Shown piece by piece: positions 58,098 through 64,000 of a stretch of 64,000 nucleotides of DNA. Each line of letters begins with the position of its first letter. Positions within the stretch are counted from its first letter, which is position 1. A program made the position numbers and the translations under genes. Under the pieces are notes generated by a model that saw nothing but the letters and a program-made list of their open reading frames with translations, was not told the origin of the DNA and made no database searches. Source of the stretch: Telmatactis stephensoni (taxonomy: Eukaryota > Cnidaria > Anthozoa > Actiniaria > Isophelliidae). The DNA lies in NCBI GenBank assembly GCA_029948255.1, contig JALIZF010001882.1, positions 558,001 to 622,000 of the forward strand. Reading direction: 5' to 3'.

Positions 58098-60873
58098 AGA
58101 CTTATCATTGTAAAAAATCGTCCACGAAATCATTTTGTCAATATTGATATAATATAGGGCGGGAAATAAAAGTGCTTTTATCGGATAGACCATGCAGATG
58201 TGGGGTCCTACAGAATGAGGAAGTGAGAATGAGAAATAAAAGTTACTGTTTGGACAATCATCGTGTGTTTATCTTTACTTTCAAAATTAGGGTAACATTT
58301 GGGACCCCGTTAACTTAACCGATAAAGTTTCGGTTATTTTCGAAGCACACGTTAGATACCGTAGTTCATGCAATTTCTATGATTTTACAGCAAGTCAGTT
58401 TACGGGTGCTTGCTTACGTCTGTATTTCTCCCCCTCGCAAATTATCGGGCCCGTAAAATTATCTGGTCTTTCGAGAATCAGTTCCCTGGGCGTTTATCCA
58501 GTATTTGGAAATGTGCATTCACGCGGAGCAAAAGATTGTTTCATGTACCTTAATTACCACAACCCTGATCCTTTCTTTTCGATATTTCTACGTTTACATG
58601 TTTACGTTTATGTTTACACGTTTAAGTTTATGTTTACACGTTTACGTTTATGTTTACACGTTTATATTTACACGTTTACGTTTATGTTTACACGTTTACG
58701 TTTATGTTTACACGTTTACGTTTACACGGGTGATTTCGTCCTGGGCCGAGTTCGTCACGCGACGAGTTTAACATGAAGTTTGGTTAAGACATTTACGACA
58801 GGACCAGGACAACAACGCATTTACGTTTACTTGGGTCTTTTCTACCCGGAAACTCGTCCCGTGACGAACTCAGCTCGGGATGTAACTCGCCTCAACTAAG
58901 GCCCGTCGCCAACATATTGGATAGATCAACCATATTCAGTTGGTATTAGGGCGGTACTTAAACGCATAAGTATCAGAGGTCCACAGAACAGGGCCTTTGG
59001 AAAATGGAATGATGAAACTTTCAATTCATTCACTGAAAGTCATAGATACTTCTTATAGATAAATGACTTTTATTCCAGGGATTTTGTTAATTTTTCTAAA
59101 TGAGCTTTCATCAGGTATTTTTAAATTCGTATAAAACAGAAAAAGAATTACCATAGCTGGAAAAAGCATGTTAAAATTAGCAAGACTGTGGAGTTTGAAG
59201 GAGTCAGAAAACCTTTGCTGGTAGGCATCTCTTGCCTACCAGCGAATGTTTTATACAAAATTTCGATTTCGGAAAATTCATATCTTCGCCGTGAGTTTGA
59301 AAGTTACTTCATTCAAACTTCACAGTTTTACTAATTTTGACGTGCTCTTTCCAGCTAGCTATGGTAATTATATTTCTGTACTGTGACTTTTGAAATTACA
59401 TGCATGATAAAAGCTCACTGGACCCAGATTTTTACCCTTTTTCACTGTAGATTGAAAGTAAGTTGCATTCAACTTATCGCCTAATTTGCATATTGACGGA
59501 GCACTTTAGTGGCTTTCTCTCAAACGATAAATGTAAATTTTGGGACATTTTCAATTCAACTTCTGGAACAATTTTCAGTACTAAACTAGTGTCAAAATTG
59601 CTTAGTTTAATTTTTTAGGTTTTTAGGGGTCTTCATTTGCCCATTTTTCATTGTTTGTAATGACAAGTTAAATTGCATTCAACTTATCGCCTAATTTGCA
59701 TATTGATGATAGCACTTTAGTGGCTTTCTCTCAAACGGTGAAGTTTAAGGTAGTTTCGATATTTCGCGCAACATTGAAAATTTCCTTTTGTTACAGTAGT
59801 TCACCCAATTATACTTCTTGGCTTGTATTATGCTTACTTCGCTATCAGCCCCAATTTTGTTGCGCGAAAAGTCGATTGCGAGTATATTACCCGACACAAA
59901 ATTAATTTGAAAACATCAAGCTAATGTAAAGAGTTTATGTGTAGTTTTCTTCATTGAAGACCAGACTTTTAGACCAAGAAAAATTAGAGAAGAGAAATAG
60001 AACCCTCAAAAACAGGAAAAAATGGGGAAAAAGAAAAGTTGTTGTCGCAGGCTGGACTCGAAAACGGAACCCAAGCAAATTAGTATGCTAATTTTATGCA
60101 AAACCCCAAAAATCGGACCATGCATCCAGACAAATCGCTGAATCATCGCATGTTACGTATAGGATGGAGATTTCGGCCCCTTCCGCGCTATCCGGTAGAA
60201 CGCAGCGAGCTTCGCGGTCAAAGAGGGAGGAAACAGTCGGATCCTAGGCCGTAAAAGACTGAACCATACCACTAGGCTAACTGGTCTACTGAGGGATTTG
60301 GAGGACAAAATAAGCTAGTGTATCCTTTGAATTGGCTATCTATTGTTTTGCAAATTAGGTGATTCCGTGGCGCAGTTGGAAAACCCTTGAACTGTGAAGC
60401 ATGTGAGCAAATGTAAGAGCCGGGTTCAAAACCAGCTAGGGCCCTTTTTCTTTTCCTTTTTCTTTTCCTTTTTTTCTTTTATTTTTTTTCCTTTTTTTTA
60501 TTTTTACCTGGCTCAAAATCAAAATTAGTTGTTAATTAGAGGAGAGAGAGAAAAGACAAAACAAGAAAAAGATTATGAAAGAATAAATAGAAATGGTGGA
60601 AACGAACTACCCCAAGCGACGGGCCTGCAACTGTCGTGTGCTATGCAAATTTCTCGTGTATTATTTGACCAGGGAAAGAGAAGAACTAAAGCGATGTTTT
60701 AGGAAAAAATTAATAACCACTAACAGCCTTAACTCTCAGGATTTACTAACACCTCCAGTGGTTTTATAATTTATTTAAAACTTCCGAGTATGCGCAATTT
60801 TTTTTCACCGTTCCTTTTACATAAATTCAGAATGGACTCCTACTAATTTTGGTAGCGTAGCGCTTTGGATCAG
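58098..60873. other. Intergenic, no gene seen
   Basis: After the YTHDC2 3' UTR this stretch holds a CGTTTATGTTTACA tandem repeat (58590-58735), a 25-bp perfect hairpin GCTGGTAGGCA...TGCCTACCAGC (59217-59242), a direct repeat of about 68 bp (59459-59526 and 59670-59738), and a degenerate tRNA-like block near 60358-60440. No open frame with family resemblance. Confidence 0.7.
58165..58240 (+). terminator. YTHDC2 polyadenylation signals
   Basis: Two AATAAA hexamers lie 68 and 138 nt after the stop codon (58165-58170 and 58235-58240), each followed by T/GT-rich sequence. They are the plausible cleavage signals for the host gene. Confidence 0.6.
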
Positions 60874-61255
60874 CCACAGGGAGCCCACAGCTACTGGTAG
60901 CAACGGGAGATTCAGATTTTTTTGGTTAATTGGATTACATTAGGAGCGGCCGTTTGGTTGCTTGTGCTTACGTTACTTAGTTTCTCGAATTTCAGCGGCT
61001 TATTGGATTAGCGTTAAGAGCGGTTACCGGATTGGTCAGAATTCAAATTTGAATTTTCTCTCAGCTGTTTACGTCGGTAGAGTTGCTTCTTAACCAGCCT
61101 AGTAACCACTCTTAACGCTAATCCAATAAGCCGCTGAAATTCGAGAAACTAAGTAACGTAAGCACAAGCGACCAAACGGCCGCTCCTAATGTAATCCAAT
61201 TAACCAAAAAAATCTGAATCTCCCGTTGCTACCAGTAGCTGTGGGCTCCCTGTGG
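60874..61255. mobile_element. Foldback element with 154-bp near-perfect arms
   Basis: Arms 60874-61027 and 61102-61255 are reverse complements with only a few mismatches, separated by 74 nt. The outermost sequence is CCACAGGGAGCCCACAGCTA. There is no coding capacity, which is typical of a foldback or long-hairpin MITE. Confidence 0.9.
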
Positions 61256-61982
61256 ATCAGCTATATGAAGAACTACGATCCCGCCAATTTCTTCCCTACT
61301 GGTGCGGCTTGCCGGGTTAGCCGGTGGGATCTAAATCTTCAGCCATACCGGACCATACCTTAAACCAACGCGACGACACCTCTGGTGTCCGAACATTTTG
61401 CATGTTGGTCGAGGATTCGAATATCGGTCGGGCTGCGCATTTTTATTTTCCACTTTTTTTTCTTGCTTTCTTTTTCTGGAAAAGGTTTTGAAAATGAACT
61501 TTTCTTCCTACGCCGCAACTCTGTCTGTTAAAGTGACTCGATCCTAGTGTATTTTTCTACAAGCCGTGAAAATTTAGCCTTTGAACAAAAGGTCAAGGTC
61601 AGGTGTGGGAGTTATTATGGATAAGTCAGATGGTCAAAAAACAAAACAAACAAACAAGCAAACAAACAAAACAAACAAACTTTTTTTCATGGATCTAACA
61701 AGAAGAGTTTGTTGCAAACAAATCCAAACTATTGAAAATAATTTTCAGTGGTAAAAAGTCTAAAAATTATTTACTAGTTTTAATTTTCTATTACTCAGTT
61801 GATTCCAATATATTTTTATATAAGTAATAAATAATTTACTAGTTAAGATCACAATATAGAATGTATGACTAAAGAGTTTGCATTATTCATTGTACTACTG
61901 CTTTTTGAGCAAAAATTCTTCATTCAGTTGCCATTGCCTGTACATCAAACCAATGTCATCACTTTAGCTTAGTTACCATGAC
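61256..61982. other. Intergenic, no gene seen
   Basis: Contains a degenerate tRNA-like repeat at about 61340-61440 and an AAAC-rich tract at 61638-61680, then AT-rich sequence. Confidence 0.6.
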
Positions 61983-62294
61983 AGGGTTCGTACTCTTTTG
62001 GAGTATCAAAATTCCATGACTTTCAATGACCTTTTCCATGACTTCTTTTATATTTTCCATGACTAAAATTTAGACGATACTTTTCATGAAAATGGATTCC
62101 TTTCTATTGGAAAAAATTAAAATTTCATCTTTTTGCCTAAAATCAAGCTACGATTATTTTTCTTGTGCCATTTTCCATGATTTTCCATGATTTTCCATGA
62201 TATTAATCTAAATTCCATGACTTTCCAGGCCTGGAAAAGAAATCATGAAATTCCATGACTTTCCAGGTTTTCAATGACCCATACGAACCCTGCA
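61983..62294. mobile_element. MITE-like element rich in TTCCATGA, copy 2
   Basis: The ends CAGGGTTCGTACTCTTTTGG and CCCATACGAACCCTGCATG are inverted repeats. The interior has TTTTCCATGA repeated several times. It matches 37318-37652 in reverse. Confidence 0.75.
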
Positions 62295-62564
62295 TGACAA
62301 GACTCCTTGGCACAGCACTTCTAGCTTTGGGGACCTGTGCCTAAATGTTTACCCTTTCTGTTTTCCATTTATGAGACAAAATTTGCTCAACAAGTCACAT
62401 TTCCATTTACATGATAAAATCTGAAGATGCTCTAATGTTAATGGTCCTATGCGCAAAATGCTTGTCATGTAAACTGGGTATGAGGGATAATAGTCAATAC
62501 TTTACATTTAAAATGTTCTAATAATTAAAAGAATAATTATTGATCATATCTGTATTAAATGCAT

Positions 62565-62822
62565 AGACGACTTTCCAAAATGGCGGGCTCATTGTTCACG
62601 ATAACGAGGCCAGAAAGGCCTCCAAAATCAACATCGCATCAAATGATTATAAATATATAAAAATTATCCTGTAAAATGCACATAAAATAGGTATTTTAAA
62701 AGGAAAAGGAACACATCGTCTTTGATAGCAATAGAAGTGTCGCCACGCTTATTTTCTGGTAACAAGGCCTTTGTGGCCTCGTTCTCATGTACTAGGCCGC
62801 CATTTTTGAAAGTCGTCTATTC
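62565..62822. mobile_element. MITE-like element with ATAGACGACTTTC ends
   Basis: ATAGACGACTTTCCAAAATG at the left and TTTTTGAAAGTCGTCTAT at the right are inverted repeats, with GGCCTC-type inner repeats. Confidence 0.75.
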
Positions 62823-63362
62823 TCTTCTTTCTTGGACTGTAACCCTTGGAAACAAGCATCTTGTTGGAACCAAAAGCTGGAAGATGTAAATGTTTAAATT
62901 CTAATATATTACAATATTGATATCAATGAATCAATTATTTTTTGCTTTCTGATTGGTTGAGAACTACTGGTAAATAAGATTCAACACAAAAGATTTATGT
63001 CCAGTCACTTTGATTTTGCACATATGCTTGCACTGGAAGCTAGTTTGATGATAAATTACTTCTTCAATTTGTGGTAAAAACAAATTTACAATGGCATTCC
63101 ATGGTATGCACTCTTATTTACCAATATTTTACGTCAACACATGGTCAAAATTAATTATGGACCCAGTCAGGTACACCTTGTGAGTCCATAACATTTTGAC
63201 CATATGTTGTGATATAAAATGTTGGTAAATAAGAGTCCATACTACGGAATGCCGTTGTAAATTTGTTAAATTTCCCAAGAGGATTATTTTCTAATGAGAA
63301 AACATTGAGACAAGGGAATTGAGACATATTAAACCCTAATGTTTTTAAAAAACAATCTTTCA

Positions 63363-63607
63363 TCAATCTTGGTCTGTTTTCCAAGCATCCTTCACTTTGT
63401 TCATTTTCTTCTCAAGTTCACATCTCTGTACTTCAAGGTCTTCACCACAATCCTTTAGTCCTGATGTAGATTCTACCAATGAATGGTAATTTTTAACAAA
63501 GTCTGTCACATAGCTGTATTTTTCTTTATCTTGCCCTCTGTTTAGATCATCCCCTGTTGTGATACCAGTATTTTGAGTAGGTAGATAACTTGTTTGTGAA
63601 TCTGATC
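63363..63607 (-). CDS. Probable last exon of an unidentified coiled-coil protein, upstream part off or unresolved
   Basis: An open frame reading from an acceptor AG at 63608-63609 to a TGA at 63363-63365. About 81 residues: a Ser/Thr-rich start (SDSQTSYLPTQNTG), then charged helix-like sequence with LEVQRCELEKKMNKVKDAW near the end, consistent with a C-terminal coiled coil. The same frame runs further upstream to an ATG at 63761, but that stretch has intron-like composition and a good polypyrimidine-AG boundary, so a spliced exon is more likely. I do not recognise the family. It could also be a single-exon small protein or a chance open frame. Confidence 0.45.
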
Positions 63608-64000
63608 CTAGACAGAATAAATATAGTAAGAAGCTGTGTATTTGTATGAAATTGATAGGTAATATATTTTCACTATTAAGGACACACCCTGCAACATGAT
63701 TATGTTCTATACACCAGTTCATGCTGTCATCTGACATTTTGAATTGGGACAAACATGGCAAAATTTATAGAAATCTGGATCACTTTGACTAATTCCCATA
63801 ACTCCTCTCAATTTTCTTGGATTATCAAAATTTAAACTGTAATAATCAGCATCCATGTATAATAGTTGTCAGACTCAAAATAAGACCAAGGTAAGTATTT
63901 TTATTTTACTACCTTTTACAAGTCAATCTTCTTTCCACAAATGACTCTTATAATTTTGAGCTAATATGCATATTCATGTGCCAAATGTTTTATTTTGAAA

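Noticed and set aside
58505..58776. Two overlapping 87-88-residue open frames with YVYTF repeats
   Set aside because: Tandem CGTTTATGTTTACA repeat; no splice or homology support.

Overview
The window is eukaryotic nuclear DNA, intron-dense and packed with short interspersed repeats. I infer an invertebrate, most likely an anthozoan cnidarian such as a coral or sea anemone. This rests on intron-rich orthologues of animal genes, a group I-type secreted phospholipase A2 family, and abundant MITE- and SINE-like repeats. The species cannot be named from the sequence alone.

Layout. (1) 118-11446, minus strand: 21 coding exons of the nucleolar protein NOL6 (Nrap family). The 3' end of the gene lies off the left edge. 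(2) 11447-11604: a 158-bp gap between divergent start codons, the presumed bidirectional promoter of NOL6 and YTHDC2. (3) 11605-58097, plus strand: a complete 44-exon YTHDC2-type gene, encoding an R3H, DEAH helicase, ankyrin, HA2/OB and YTH protein of about 1632 residues. One reading-frame discontinuity occurs between exons 31 and 32. (4) 32130-55218: intron 40 of YTHDC2, 23 kb long, which splits the YTH domain. Nested in it on the opposite strand is a tandem array of five five-exon secreted phospholipase A2 genes (copies A-E). A, D and E are open; B carries a frameshift and C a nonsense codon. (5) 58098-63362: no recognisable gene, only hairpin elements, degenerate tRNA-like repeats and low-complexity DNA. 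(6) 63363-63607, minus strand: the probable last exon of an unidentified coiled-coil protein that continues off the right edge.

NOL6 (ribosome biogenesis) and YTHDC2 (m6A-RNA reader helicase) are both RNA-handling genes and probably share a promoter. The phospholipase genes are unrelated secreted enzymes that sit inside the host gene, and their transcription would run antisense to it.

The most notable items are: the nested phospholipase array; the paired loss of two cysteines in copy A; a 1.35-kb minisatellite in YTHDC2 intron 3 whose 19-bp unit carries two perfect GTAAGT 5'-splice-site hexamers on the sense strand; a partial duplication of YTHDC2 exon 7; and the exon 31/32 frame anomaly. 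No transposase, reverse transcriptase or viral gene was recognised.
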